36,464 nucleotides of DNA. Origin: CAZRIP01 sp964600165. GTDB taxonomy: Bacteria > Elusimicrobiota > Elusimicrobia > UBA1565 > UBA9628. Each line of letters begins with the position of its first letter. Position 1 is the first letter of the stretch. Both the position numbers and the translations under genes were made by a program. The notes below the pieces were generated by a model, which was not told the DNA's origin, made no database searches, and saw only the letters and a program-made list of their open reading frames with translations. The DNA is taken from contig CAZRIP010000020.1 in the NCBI GenBank assembly GCA_964600165.1, positions 1 through 36,464 on the forward strand. The letters run 5' to 3'. This document shows positions 1 to 6,953 of the stretch, piece after piece.

Positions 1-10
1 CTTCCGATCT
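1..10. other. Probable residual sequencing adapter
   Basis: The first ten bases, CTTCCGATCT, equal the 3' end of the common Illumina adapter. Replacing them with a sequence ending in AC would restore the expected T-T-V-G-Y-G-D potassium-filter reading of the following bases, which supports an artificial junction at base 10/11. These bases should not be interpreted as genomic. Confidence 0.75.
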
Positions 11-194
11 GACCGTCGGCTACGGCGACATCTACCCCGTCACGCTCCTCGGCAAGATCCTCGCCGGGCTGACGGCGATCGTCGGCGTGGGCCTGTTCGC
101 GCTGCCGGCCGCGATCCTCGCCTCGGGCTTCATGACCGAGGTCCAGAAGCGCCATCATCCGGGCGCCAAACCCTGCCCTCATTGCGGCAAGTAG
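3..194 (+). CDS. Potassium channel, C-terminal fragment
   Basis: Only the 3' end of the gene is present. The reading frame shows the selectivity filter TVGYGD followed by a pore-lining helix (LLGKILAGLTAIVGVGLFAL) and the ASGF segment typical of the end of the sixth transmembrane helix in six-helix voltage-gated-type bacterial K+ channels. The tail is short and ends in CPHCGK, a CxxC knuckle seen at the end of some bacterial channels of this type. It would sit in the inner membrane and conduct K+. Everything upstream of the filter is missing because the contig ends here, and the first ten bases are probably adapter, so the residues before T-V-G-Y-G-D are not trustworthy. Confidence 0.85.
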   Translation, partial: SDLTVGYGDIYPVTLLGKILAGLTAIVGVGLFALPAAILASGFMTEVQKRHHPGAKPCPHCGK

Positions 195-257
195 CTCGGG
201 CCGAAAGGCGGCCGCGCGCTAGGACCTTCGCCTCTGCCGGGGCTTCGCGCTCGCTGC

Positions 258-263
258 TAGAAT
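258..263 (+). promoter_or_regulatory. -10 box, leaderless promoter
   Basis: TAGAAT lies five bases before the ATG at 269. With a usual -10 to start-site distance, transcription would begin at or next to the start codon, so the mRNA is predicted to lack a leader and no Shine-Dalgarno site is seen. Confidence 0.5.
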
Positions 264-268
264 AGAGC

Positions 269-796
269 ATGCTCCGCGCGGCGGCCGTCCTTTGCCTTTT
301 CGCTTGCCTGCCGGCCTCGGCCGGCACGCTGGCCGAGGAGGCCGCGGTCTCCGTGGCCGGCGGGAAGATCGCCGCGGGCGCGCCCGTCGGGAGCGCGCGC
401 GAGCAGCTCGACTGCTCGGCGAGCAAGGTGCAGAGCACGATCTCCCGCTGCGCGCTCAAGCCGGCGTCGGCCCCCTTTTCGCGTATCCTGGGCCGCGCCG
501 TCGCCGCCGTCACGCTCAACCTGCACTTCCAGGGAGACGTCGTGAACATGTCCGTGGAGCTTTCGGGCGTCGCGCCGGACGCGCTGCTGGGCGAGCTGAA
601 GTCCCAGCTGACCGGCGAGCCGCGCGTGGAGTATTGGGCCGACGACGAGCATCTCTTCGCGTCCTACATCTGGGTCGACGGCAAGACCGAGGTCGAGCTG
701 ACCCTGGCCGTTAAAGGCCCGGCCGGCAAGACGATCCTCTACGTCTCGAGCCTGGCCGGCAACCGGCCGCCCAATCCCGCCGACGCGCCGAAATAA
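269..796 (+). CDS. Secreted protein of unknown function (175 aa)
   Basis: The product begins with a clear signal peptide (MLRAAAVLCLFACLPASAG), so it is predicted to be exported. The mature part contains two cysteines about 12 residues apart (DCSASK... SRCALK) that could form a disulphide, followed by an alternating hydrophobic pattern (VAAVTLNLHFQGDVV, VEYWADDEHLFASYIWV, EVELTLAV) that suggests a beta-rich fold. No catalytic motif or family is recognised. The ATG at 269 is chosen because it gives the signal peptide and lies just behind a -10-like TAGAAT. It stands alone, with about 60 bases before the next gene on the same strand. Confidence 0.7.
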   Translation: MLRAAAVLCLFACLPASAGTLAEEAAVSVAGGKIAAGAPVGSAREQLDCSASKVQSTISRCALKPASAPFSRILGRAVAAVTLNLHFQGDVVNMSVELSGVAPDALLGELKSQLTGEPRVEYWADDEHLFASYIWVDGKTEVELTLAVKGPAGKTILYVSSLAGNRPPNPADAPK

Positions 797-857
797 TTCC
801 GCCGCAATAGGGGTCGACGCCGGGCGAAAGACGTGGTATCCTAAAGGCGAGTCGGCC

Positions 858-1592
858 ATGAAGCAGACCTACCTTTCCGTCATCGTCGGCGCGGCTTGCG
901 TGATCCTGGGGATCGCCGTCGCCGTGCTCGCCTACGGGCTCGCCGCGCCGCAGGCGACGCTGCTCGGGCCCGCGCTCGTGCGCGTCTCGAACCGGCGCGA
1001 GATCGCTTTGACCTTCGACGACGGGCCCTCGCCCTACACGGGCAAGGTTTTAGACATCCTGCGCGACCGGAACGTCCCCGCGACTTTCTTTCTGTGCGGA
1101 CGCAACGCCGAGGCTTACCCGGACGTCGCGCGCCGCATCCTCGCCGAGGGCCACGACATCGGCAATCACACCTATTCGCACCCTTACCTCTATCTGACGC
1201 GCGAGGCGCGCATCGCCGGAGAGATCGACCGGACGCAGGATATCCTCTTCGCCATCACGGGCCGCCGCCCGACGCTCTTTCGCCCGCCGTTCGGCGTGCG
1301 CTGGTTCACGCTCTCGCGCATCCTGGCCGAGCGCGGGCTGACCCTGGCGATGTGGACGATCCGGGAAGGCGACGGCGGTCGCGACGCCGCGACGATCACG
1401 CGCGCCACGCTCGCCTCGCTGCGGCCGGGCGCCATCATCCTATTGCACGACGGCTTCGAGACCAAGCCCGCCGTCGAGATCGACCGCTCTCAGGTCGTGC
1501 GCGCGCTTCCCGCCATCATCGACGGCGCGCGCCGGGCCGGCTACACCTTCGTCAAGCTCGCCAAAGAGGCGGGCCCGGTGGCGCTGAAGTAA
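858..1592 (+). CDS. Polysaccharide deacetylase (NodB domain)
   Basis: This 244-residue protein is a carbohydrate esterase 4 family deacetylase, which removes N- or O-acetyl groups from polysaccharides such as peptidoglycan or chitin-like glycans. Residues 7-30 form a membrane anchor or uncleaved signal. The NodB motifs are complete: TFDDGPSP at 52-59 (catalytic D54, metal-binding D55), NHTYSH at 103-108 (metal ligands H104 and H108), RPPFG at 142-146 and LLHDG at 195-199. The anchor places the domain outside the inner membrane. TATCCT at 837-842 is a possible -10 box. The stop codon abuts the stop of the convergent gene at 1593 with no spacer. The exact substrate cannot be read from the sequence. 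Confidence 0.92.
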   Translation: MKQTYLSVIVGAACVILGIAVAVLAYGLAAPQATLLGPALVRVSNRREIALTFDDGPSPYTGKVLDILRDRNVPATFFLCGRNAEAYPDVARRILAEGHDIGNHTYSHPYLYLTREARIAGEIDRTQDILFAITGRRPTLFRPPFGVRWFTLSRILAERGLTLAMWTIREGDGGRDAATITRATLASLRPGAIILLHDGFETKPAVEIDRSQVVRALPAIIDGARRAGYTFVKLAKEAGPVALK

Positions 1593-2135
1593 TTACTTGA
1601 GGACGGCCGCCTTGTTGTCTAGCGTGGCCTTAAAGCCGAGGACCTTGCTGTCGCGCTTCTGCAGCGAGTAGTTCAGGTTCTCGAGGATCGGGTCGCCGGT
1701 CAGGATCGTGCCCTTGATCGTGATGACGAGGCCCTCGACCTCGATGAAGGCCTGGCAGCTGAAGGTGCCGGCCGCGCGGGCTTCGGGGCAGGCGCGGACC
1801 GCGAAGCGGCCGGTCGCGGCTTCGACGGTGTAGGCGCGGCGGCTGCCGGCGTCGCTCGTGTAGAGCCGGTTCAAGCAGCCGTTGAGGACGCCGGCGGCCT
1901 CCTTGAGATCGTAGGCCCGGAAGGTCTTCGCGTCGATCACGGCGCAGGAGGCGAGGACGTCGGTCGGGCGCATCGGGATCGAGGGGCGCTCGACGGCCTG
2001 CTTGAGGTCCTTGACCTGCATGACGATCGGCTTCATGTCGAAATGGGCGGCTTCTCCGAGCTGCTCCATCGCCGTGGCGGCGAAGAGCGAGGTCGGGATC
2101 AGGGCGAGGGCGGCGAGAGTGATCAGTGTTTTCAT
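1593..2135 (-). CDS. Secreted protein of unknown function (180 aa)
   Basis: The start at 2135 is preferred over an in-frame start at 2174 because it opens directly with a signal peptide (MKTLITLAALALIPTSLFAA). The mature protein has four cysteines (SCAVID, NGCLNR, RACPEA, FSCQAF) that could form two disulphides in the periplasm or outside the cell. The C-terminal half is beta-rich (FIEVEGLVITIKGTI). No family or active site is recognised. Its stop codon directly adjoins that of the convergent deacetylase gene. Confidence 0.7.
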   Translation of the reverse strand: MKTLITLAALALIPTSLFAATAMEQLGEAAHFDMKPIVMQVKDLKQAVERPSIPMRPTDVLASCAVIDAKTFRAYDLKEAAGVLNGCLNRLYTSDAGSRRAYTVEAATGRFAVRACPEARAAGTFSCQAFIEVEGLVITIKGTILTGDPILENLNYSLQKRDSKVLGFKATLDNKAAVLK

Positions 2136-2214
2136 CGTGAAGACAGTGTAGCAGCGGGCGGCGCGCGCGACCAAGAAGCGTGGTCAAGGCCCGGGTTTGA
2201 TCTGGGTCAAAGGG

Positions 2215-2246
2215 CCCAGACGCCGCCTGGGCCGGTTTGTTAGGAT
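2215..2246 (+). promoter_or_regulatory. Promoter with CCCAG-N7-CTGGG dyad
   Basis: An inverted repeat, CCCAG (2215-2219) and CTGGG (2227-2231), extendable to GGCCCAG/CTGGGCC, lies nine bases before TAGGAT (2241-2246). TAGGAT is six bases before the GTG start at 2253. The dyad covers the place of a -35 element. A matching dyad occurs at the same distance from the -10 box of the gene starting at 9475, so a regulator site is inferred. Confidence 0.45.
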
Positions 2247-2252
2247 AGCGGC

Positions 2253-3224
2253 GTGAAGATCCTTGGTCTGGTCCTGTTGCTGGTCGCCGCGCGTCCCGCC
2301 GCCGCCCAGGAGTACGGCGCCGGCTTCGCGCGATTCCTCGGCTACAACGAGGATCGCGCGCGCTATTTCTCGGCCGAGCAGATGGGCGAGCGCGGCCCGT
2401 TCGTGTGGCGGCAAGAGGCCGAAGCCTCGCAGACGGTCCTGCGCTCGACCGACTCGGCGTGGATGGTCAGCGGGCGCGCCGGCGAGCTGCGCCTGGGCTC
2501 GCAGCCTGTCGTGATCCCGCAGACGGGAGTCGTCGTCCCCGAGAAGCTCTGGAGCGCGCAGGGCGGCCTCGGCTACCGCCGCGATATCGGCGAGCGCCGG
2601 CGTTGGGGCGCGAACGCGGCGTTCGGCTCGGCGAGCGATCGCCTGTTCCTGGCTTGGCGCGAGGATCAACTCTCGGCGTCGGCCTACTACCAGGTGCCCG
2701 GCCACGGACGCAACTCCTGGCTTTTCCTCCTCAACTACTCGAACAACCGGCCATTCGCCAACAACGTGCCGCTGCCGGGCGTCGCCTACATGATCGACGA
2801 TCCCGCGCATCGTCTGGAGGCGCTGATCGGCTTCCCGTTCCTGCACGTCCGCTGGCGGCCGGACGACGATTGGACGCTCTCGGCGGGCCTCTTCGGCCCC
2901 GCCAGCTACTCGCTCGAGGCGGCGCGCAAGCTGTGCGAGCGAGTCTCCGCCTACGCGCGCTTCGAGAAGACTCCTTTGCAATGGCTGCGCGCGGCGCGCG
3001 TAGAAAGCACCGACCGCTTGGTGTTCGACTCGAAGCAGGCCGTGGCCGGGATCCGCGCCGGCCTCTGGCGCGGGGCGTCGCTCGACTTGGCGGCGGGACG
3101 CGCCTTCGACCGCCGCTTTTTCGAGGCGCGCGACGCGAGTCGCTTGGGCGGAACGCCGCGCGCGGCGCTGTCCAACGCCACCGTCTTGCAGACGGCGCTC
3201 TCCTGGCGCTGGGGCGGCGCGTGA
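2253..3224 (+). CDS. Predicted outer-membrane beta-barrel protein
   Basis: The GTG at 2253 gives a signal peptide (MKILGLVLLLVAARPAAAQ) and sits six bases after a -10-like TAGGAT. The 323-residue product shows repeated short amphipathic stretches with alternating hydrophobic and polar residues and aromatic girdle-like positions (SAQGGLGYRRDIG, NAAFGSASDRLFLAWRE, QLSASAYYQVPG, WTLSAGLFGPASY, VSAYARFEKTPL, LQTALSWRWGG), as expected of a beta-barrel in the outer membrane. No specific channel or transport family is recognised. It overlaps the next gene by the four bases GTGA, which suggests translational coupling with the dehydrogenase, although no functional link is evident. The upstream dyad suggests that it is regulated. 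Confidence 0.65.
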   Translation: MKILGLVLLLVAARPAAAQEYGAGFARFLGYNEDRARYFSAEQMGERGPFVWRQEAEASQTVLRSTDSAWMVSGRAGELRLGSQPVVIPQTGVVVPEKLWSAQGGLGYRRDIGERRRWGANAAFGSASDRLFLAWREDQLSASAYYQVPGHGRNSWLFLLNYSNNRPFANNVPLPGVAYMIDDPAHRLEALIGFPFLHVRWRPDDDWTLSAGLFGPASYSLEAARKLCERVSAYARFEKTPLQWLRAARVESTDRLVFDSKQAVAGIRAGLWRGASLDLAAGRAFDRRFFEARDASRLGGTPRAALSNATVLQTALSWRWGGA

Positions 3225-3964
3225 ACGTCCTCGTGACGGGAGCGACGTCCGGCTTCGGGGAAGCGATCGCGCGGCGCTTCGCGCGGGAAGGAGCTTCCGT
3301 CGTCGTCACCGGCCGCCGCAAGGAGCGCCTCGCCGCGCTCGAAAAAGAGCTTGGCGAGCGCTGCCACGCCCTCGCCTTCGACGTGACCGACCGGCGCGCC
3401 TGCGAGAAGGCCTTCGCGTCTCTCCCCGCGCGCTTTTCCGCGCTCGACGTCGTCGTCGCCAACGCGGGCTTGGCCCTCGGCCTCGAGCCCGCCCCGAAGG
3501 CCGACCTCGCCGACTGGGAAACGATGGTCGACACGAACATCAAGGGCCTCCTTTATACGGTCCGGCTCCTGCTGCCGGGCTTGGTCGAGCGCGATCGCGG
3601 CCACGTTGTGGTTTTAAGCTCCGTCGCCGGCAGCTACCCTTATCCCGGCGGCAACGTCTACGGCGCGAGCAAGGCGTTCGTGACGCAGTTCGCGCTCAAC
3701 CTGCGCGCCGATCTCATCGGCTCGAACGTGCGCGTGACGTCCATCGAGCCCGGCTTGGCCGAGACCGAGTTCTCGCTCGTGCGCTTCAAGGGCGACAAGG
3801 GAAAGGCCGCGCAGCCGTATCAGGGCATCGAGCCGCTGTCGGCCGAGGACGTCGCCGACGCCGTGCACTGGGCCTGCTCGCGCCCGGAGCGGGTCAACGT
3901 CAACCGCATAGAGCTCATGCCGACGATGCAGGCGTTCGGGCCGTTCGCGTTCAAGCGCCGTTAA
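3221..3964 (+). CDS. ydfG: YdfG-type short-chain dehydrogenase
   Basis: The 247-residue protein closely resembles E. coli YdfG, an NADP-dependent 3-hydroxy acid dehydrogenase (L-allo-threonine, serine) that also reduces malonic semialdehyde. The Rossmann motif TGATSGFG is at 6-13, NAG at 81-83, and the catalytic triad S134, Y147 and K151 falls at the same numbers as in the E. coli enzyme. The blocks PAPKADLADWETM, GGNVYGASKAF and IEPGLAETEFSLVRFKGD are characteristic. GTG at 3221 is the start because it overlaps the preceding stop (GTGA) and gives the normal family length; a longer open frame upstream is only the shadow of the previous gene. The stop overlaps the convergent stop at 3961 in a shared TTAA. 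Confidence 0.93.
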   Translation: MNVLVTGATSGFGEAIARRFAREGASVVVTGRRKERLAALEKELGERCHALAFDVTDRRACEKAFASLPARFSALDVVVANAGLALGLEPAPKADLADWETMVDTNIKGLLYTVRLLLPGLVERDRGHVVVLSSVAGSYPYPGGNVYGASKAFVTQFALNLRADLIGSNVRVTSIEPGLAETEFSLVRFKGDKGKAAQPYQGIEPLSAEDVADAVHWACSRPERVNVNRIELMPTMQAFGPFAFKRR

Positions 3965-4380
3965 GGCGTCTCGAAGTCGTCGGCGGTGGGCGGCAGGCGC
4001 GCGATGTCTTCCGGCTTGATGACGACGGTGGCGACCGGGCTCATCCAGCGGTCCCCGAAGACGGTGACGAGCACGACGCGGTAGCGCCACGTGCCAGGCG
4101 TCAGCTTCCCGTCCTCGAAGCGGATCGTGCCGATGTCGTTGATCGCTGCGGCGACCTGGTCGTCGGGATAGCGCGGGTCGTCCTTCGCGCTCGACTTGAC
4201 CACGCGGTAGCCCTTGAAGTCGTCGCGCTTGTAGCGGTGCCAGGACGTGTAGACGATGCCGTTGCGCAGCTCGGCGGTAAAGCCGAGCACGGGCACGAGC
4301 ACGGACGGGCGCGTGAACGTCTCGGCGGCGTAGACCGCGGCGGCTGAGAGCAGGACGGCGGCGGCGAGAGCGAGCTTCAT
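3961..4380 (-). CDS. Secreted protein, possible fibronectin-III-like fold
   Basis: The start at 4380 opens a signal peptide (MKLALAAAVLLSAAAVYAAE); a second in-frame ATG at 4395 would add five residues. The mature part (about 120 residues) reads like a single immunoglobulin or fibronectin-III type domain: GIVYTSWHRYKRDDFKGYRVVKS, then TWRYRVVLVTVFGDRWMSPVATVVI, the pattern in which a strand with W and Y is followed by a final strand before a proline-rich end. No enzyme motif is present. A -10-like TATGAT (minus strand, 4396-4391) lies ten bases upstream. It is probably an exported binding or structural protein. Confidence 0.65.
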   Translation of the reverse strand: MKLALAAAVLLSAAAVYAAETFTRPSVLVPVLGFTAELRNGIVYTSWHRYKRDDFKGYRVVKSSAKDDPRYPDDQVAAAINDIGTIRFEDGKLTPGTWRYRVVLVTVFGDRWMSPVATVVIKPEDIARLPPTADDFETP

Positions 4381-4405
4381 GCTTCGCGCGATCATATCAA
4401 AAAAT

Positions 4406-4425
4406 CATTCGCCACGTGGCGGATG
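4406..4425 (-). terminator. Hairpin with T-tract after acyl-CoA dehydrogenase
   Basis: The palindrome CATTCGCCAC/GTGGCGGATG has one mismatched position. Read on the minus strand it is followed by ATTTTTTG, so it can act as a Rho-independent terminator for the gene ending at 4457. The same palindrome in perfect form occurs at 35529-35548 and, with a different centre, at 25228-25247. Confidence 0.6.
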
Positions 4426-4434
4426 AAGAGGCGG

Positions 4435-4464
4435 ATACATAGTGTGTCCGGACACACTATGTAT
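4435..4464. repeat. Perfect 30-bp palindrome overlapping a stop codon
   Basis: The halves ATACATAGTGTGTCC (4435-4449) and GGACACACTATGTAT (4450-4464) are exact reverse complements. The acyl-CoA dehydrogenase stop codon (TAG, 4459-4457 on the minus strand) and the codon before it lie inside the palindrome. A related perfect palindrome at 16856-16881 shares the outer ACATA and the adjacent flank ATTCAG. It has no T-tract, so it is not a simple terminator. Confidence 0.85.
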
Positions 4465-5890
4465 TCAGGCTCTCGATTCTCTCGGTGGTTCCGGTCAAAA
4501 GCGAAAACGACAGCGCCGTCAGCTCCGCGTCGTCGATATTGCGCTCGTCTTCCGTCATCGCGCGGTTGCGCTCCACGCGCTCGCGCAGCGCCGGCGCGTC
4601 CTCCGGGGCCAAGAGCCCCTCGACGGCCTTGAGCACGGCCGGGCGGCGCAGGGCCTTTGCCGCGTGGCCGGCGAGGATGTTGTGCGTGCCCTCCCAGATC
4701 TCGTTGACGACGGCGTCGTGCGCGAGCCGCGGCAGGATCGAGAAGTCCTCGAGGATGCCGTGTCCGCCGATGAGGATCTGCGCCTCGCGCACGAGCGCGC
4801 TGGCGCGCCGCGAGACCTCGATCTTGCACGTGGGCACGAGCCACTCGGCGGCGGGCTCGTCCTTGTCGACGGCGTCGGCCATCCGGTAGAAGGCCGAAAG
4901 GCAGGCGCGGCGCTCGGCGCGCAGGTGTTCGAGAGTCCGCGCGACGGAGGGGTACTCCTTGATCTTGCGCCCGTAGGCGACGCGGTAGTCCGCGAAGAGC
5001 TCGGCCTCGAGCAGCGCGCGCGACATGAAGCCGAGCGCCGCCCCGGCCACGTGGATGCGCGAGACCGAAAGGATGTCGCGCACGAGGATGCTGATGCCCT
5101 CGCGCGGCTTGCCGATGAGCTCGGCGCGCGCGCCTTTGTACTCGACCTCGGCCGTCGCCTTGCCCTTCGTGCCGCAGATCGGCTTGAGCCGCAAGAGCGT
5201 GTGGCCGTTGAGCTTGCCGTCCGGCAGCTTGCGGCGCACGAGAAACAGCCCCACGACGTCCGTGCCCTCGAGCTTGGCCGTCGTCACCCACAGCTCGCCG
5301 GGGTTCGAGCAAAACCACTTGAGGCCGGTCAGCGCGTAGGCGCCGTCCGGAAGACTTCTCGCGACCGTTTCGTTCGCCGAGACGTTCGAGCCGCCTTGGC
5401 GCTCGGTCACGAACTGCCCGCCGGTCAGCGCTTCATCGGGCGCGTCCGACTTGAGAAGAGGGATGTCGCTCTTCTTTTGCTCGGGCGTGCCGCGCCGCTC
5501 GAGCAGCCCGATCAGGCCCTCGGTCATCGCGAGCGGGCACGTGATGCCGCCCTCGCCGTCATAGTTGGCGAGCACGGAGAGCGTCAGGCGCTCGACGAGC
5601 GGCAGGCCCGGGGTCCCATACACCGCGCGCGCGAGCAACGACCGAGCCTTCTTTTGCTCGGGGCAATAGCGCACGGCGCCGTTCTCGAGGATCGGGAGAT
5701 TTTGAGGCTGGTGAGCCGTTTCGATCAACGCGCCGAGCTCCCCGCCGCAAAGCGCGCCGAAGCGCCAGAGGCGCTCGATGCCGTCCTTGCCGACGCGCGC
5801 GCCGACGGCGGCCTTGAGCTCGGCGTCGGCCTCGAAAAAGTTGAGGCCGCGCGGGCCGGTATAGCCGGGGAGCGGCTCTTCCTGCTTCAT
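4457..5890 (-). CDS. AidB/FadE-like acyl-CoA dehydrogenase
   Basis: The 477-residue protein belongs to the acyl-CoA dehydrogenase superfamily, flavoenzymes that introduce a double bond next to the thioester of acyl-CoA. It most resembles the AidB branch: TERQGGSNV at 162-170 (flavin-contacting loop), GLKWFCS at 189-195, GGHGILED at 375-382 and NEIWEGTHNI at 396-405, which corresponds to the IWEGS-type motif of AidB. AidB proteins protect against alkylation damage and also bind FAD and DNA; the C-terminal DNA-binding part of AidB (about 541 residues) is not obvious here, so a metabolic role is equally possible. TAAGAT six bases before the ATG suggests a leaderless transcript. The last residues and the stop codon are supplied by the palindrome at 4435-4464. 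Confidence 0.88.
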   Translation of the reverse strand: MKQEEPLPGYTGPRGLNFFEADAELKAAVGARVGKDGIERLWRFGALCGGELGALIETAHQPQNLPILENGAVRYCPEQKKARSLLARAVYGTPGLPLVERLTLSVLANYDGEGGITCPLAMTEGLIGLLERRGTPEQKKSDIPLLKSDAPDEALTGGQFVTERQGGSNVSANETVARSLPDGAYALTGLKWFCSNPGELWVTTAKLEGTDVVGLFLVRRKLPDGKLNGHTLLRLKPICGTKGKATAEVEYKGARAELIGKPREGISILVRDILSVSRIHVAGAALGFMSRALLEAELFADYRVAYGRKIKEYPSVARTLEHLRAERRACLSAFYRMADAVDKDEPAAEWLVPTCKIEVSRRASALVREAQILIGGHGILEDFSILPRLAHDAVVNEIWEGTHNILAGHAAKALRRPAVLKAVEGLLAPEDAPALRERVERNRAMTEDERNIDDAELTALSFSLLTGTTERIESLNT

Positions 5891-5896
5891 GGCCGC

Positions 5897-5917
5897 ATCT
5901 TACATCTTTGCTAGTAT
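5897..5917. promoter_or_regulatory. Divergent promoters for ACAD and FecR genes
   Basis: The 35-base space between the start codons holds a minus-strand TAAGAT (5902-5897) six bases before the ATG at 5890, and a plus-strand TAGTAT (5912-5917) eight bases before the ATG at 5926. Both are consistent with leaderless mRNAs, and the two -35 regions would overlap the opposite gene's -10 region. Confidence 0.45.
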
Positions 5918-5925
5918 TTTCCGCG

Positions 5926-6474
5926 ATGGGATTTCTGCTTCTCGCTCAATTGGCGCTGTCGGGCGCCGCGCGCGCCGCTCCGGCGCGCATCGAGGTGGTG
6001 GACGTGCGGGGCGCGTTGACCGCCGGCGGAAATACCTTGGTCCGCGGCGAGATCATCGACGGCTCGTCTCCCGTCGAGCTCGCCGCCGGCGGCGAGGCGA
6101 CCTTGCGCCTCGAGCAAGGACTGGTCCTCCTCAAGGGCCCCGCGAGCTTCACGGCCGATCGTGACGCGCTGGCGCTGCGCTCCGGGTCGCTGCTGAGTGT
6201 CCTCAAGAAGCTCAAGCGCCGCTGGTCCGTGAAGACGCCCGCGGCCGTGGCCGCCGTACGCGGAACCACGTTCTACGTCGAGGCGCGGCCGGAGGAGACC
6301 TACGTGTGCCTCTGCGAGGGCAAGCTGGCCCTGAGCTCCCCGGGCCGCGAAGGCGTCGCCCACGTCGCGGCGAAGCATCACACGGCCTGGATCATCAAGG
6401 ACGGCGCGCGGACCAAGTCGACCATGCTGGGCCACACCGACGCCGAGATCGCGGCCCTGAAAGCGCGGCTGTGA
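5926..6474 (+). CDS. Secreted FecR-domain protein
   Basis: The 182-residue product has a signal peptide (MGFLLLAQLALSGAARA) and a FecR domain with the typical core VKTPAAVAAVRGTTFYVE at 102-119, preceded by the strand-turn pattern LAAGGEATLRLEQGLVLLKGPASF. FecR domains are extracytoplasmic beta-structured modules; in FecR itself they signal to an ECF sigma factor, but here there is no cytoplasmic anti-sigma part and no sigma gene nearby, so the stand-alone secreted form probably has a structural or binding role. ATG 5926 is preferred over a TTG at 5908 because it begins the signal peptide. The stop overlaps the next start as GTGA, so the pair is likely co-translated. Confidence 0.8.
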   Translation: MGFLLLAQLALSGAARAAPARIEVVDVRGALTAGGNTLVRGEIIDGSSPVELAAGGEATLRLEQGLVLLKGPASFTADRDALALRSGSLLSVLKKLKRRWSVKTPAAVAAVRGTTFYVEARPEETYVCLCEGKLALSSPGREGVAHVAAKHHTAWIIKDGARTKSTMLGHTDAEIAALKARL

Positions 6475-6950
6475 CGCCCTGCGCGCTGCTCGCCGCCGCC
6501 TTCGTCGCGCTGGCCCGTCCCGCCGCCGCCGAGGTCGTCACCCCGATCGCGGACATCCTGCAGGACAAGGCGAAGCACGATCACCGCTGGCTCTGCGTCG
6601 CGGGCCGGGCCACGGAGGTCTCGGTGGCGATCTCTCCGGTCCGCCACCACAAGTTTTGGACCGCCAAGCTCGCCGACGACGCCGCGCGGATCGTCCTCTT
6701 CGCCTACGGCGCGCCGCCGTTCTCGGAAGGCGACGCGATCGAGGCCTGCGGCATTTTCGCGCGGCTCAAGAAGGCCCGGAGCACCGGCGAGATCTTCCGC
6801 GACGAGTTCAACGTGACCAACGTCTTGCAGGGCGCGTCGATGCGCGCGGGCAAGGTCAAGATCACGCCGAAGGGGATCGTCGCCGTCGCGGCCGACGGCA
6901 AGGAAACGGCGCCGAAGTACAAGGACCCGGCGCAGCCGCTCTCGCGCTAG
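6471..6950 (+). CDS. Secreted protein, possible OB-fold
   Basis: The GTG start at 6471 overlaps the FecR stop (GTGA) and gives a signal peptide (VTPCALLAAAFVALARPAAAE). The 159-residue product then has the sequence pattern of an OB-fold barrel: RWLCVAGRATEVSV, FWTAKLADDAARIVLFAYG, FSEGDAIEACGIF and the closing FNVTNVLQG. The motif order (strand, short insert, strand with D-D turn, GD.IEACG strand) is like that of small secreted OB modules, but this is inferred from pattern, not from a recognised family. A longer in-frame extension upstream is the shadow of the FecR gene. The stop lies three bases from the convergent permease stop. Confidence 0.65.
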   Translation: MTPCALLAAAFVALARPAAAEVVTPIADILQDKAKHDHRWLCVAGRATEVSVAISPVRHHKFWTAKLADDAARIVLFAYGAPPFSEGDAIEACGIFARLKKARSTGEIFRDEFNVTNVLQGASMRAGKVKITPKGIVAVAADGKETAPKYKDPAQPLSR

Positions 6951-6953
6951 CGC

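Noticed and set aside
2405..3220. N-terminal extension of the YdfG dehydrogenase
   Set aside because: It overlaps the outer-membrane protein gene in another frame and has no homology; family length fits the GTG at 3221.
4442..5914. Long plus-strand open frame opposite the acyl-CoA dehydrogenase
   Set aside because: GC-rich antisense frame with Arg/Ala/Leu-biased sequence and no family signal.
5926..6474. Cell-surface signalling system with FecR as anti-sigma factor
   Set aside because: There is no ECF sigma gene, TonB receptor or cytoplasmic anti-sigma segment.
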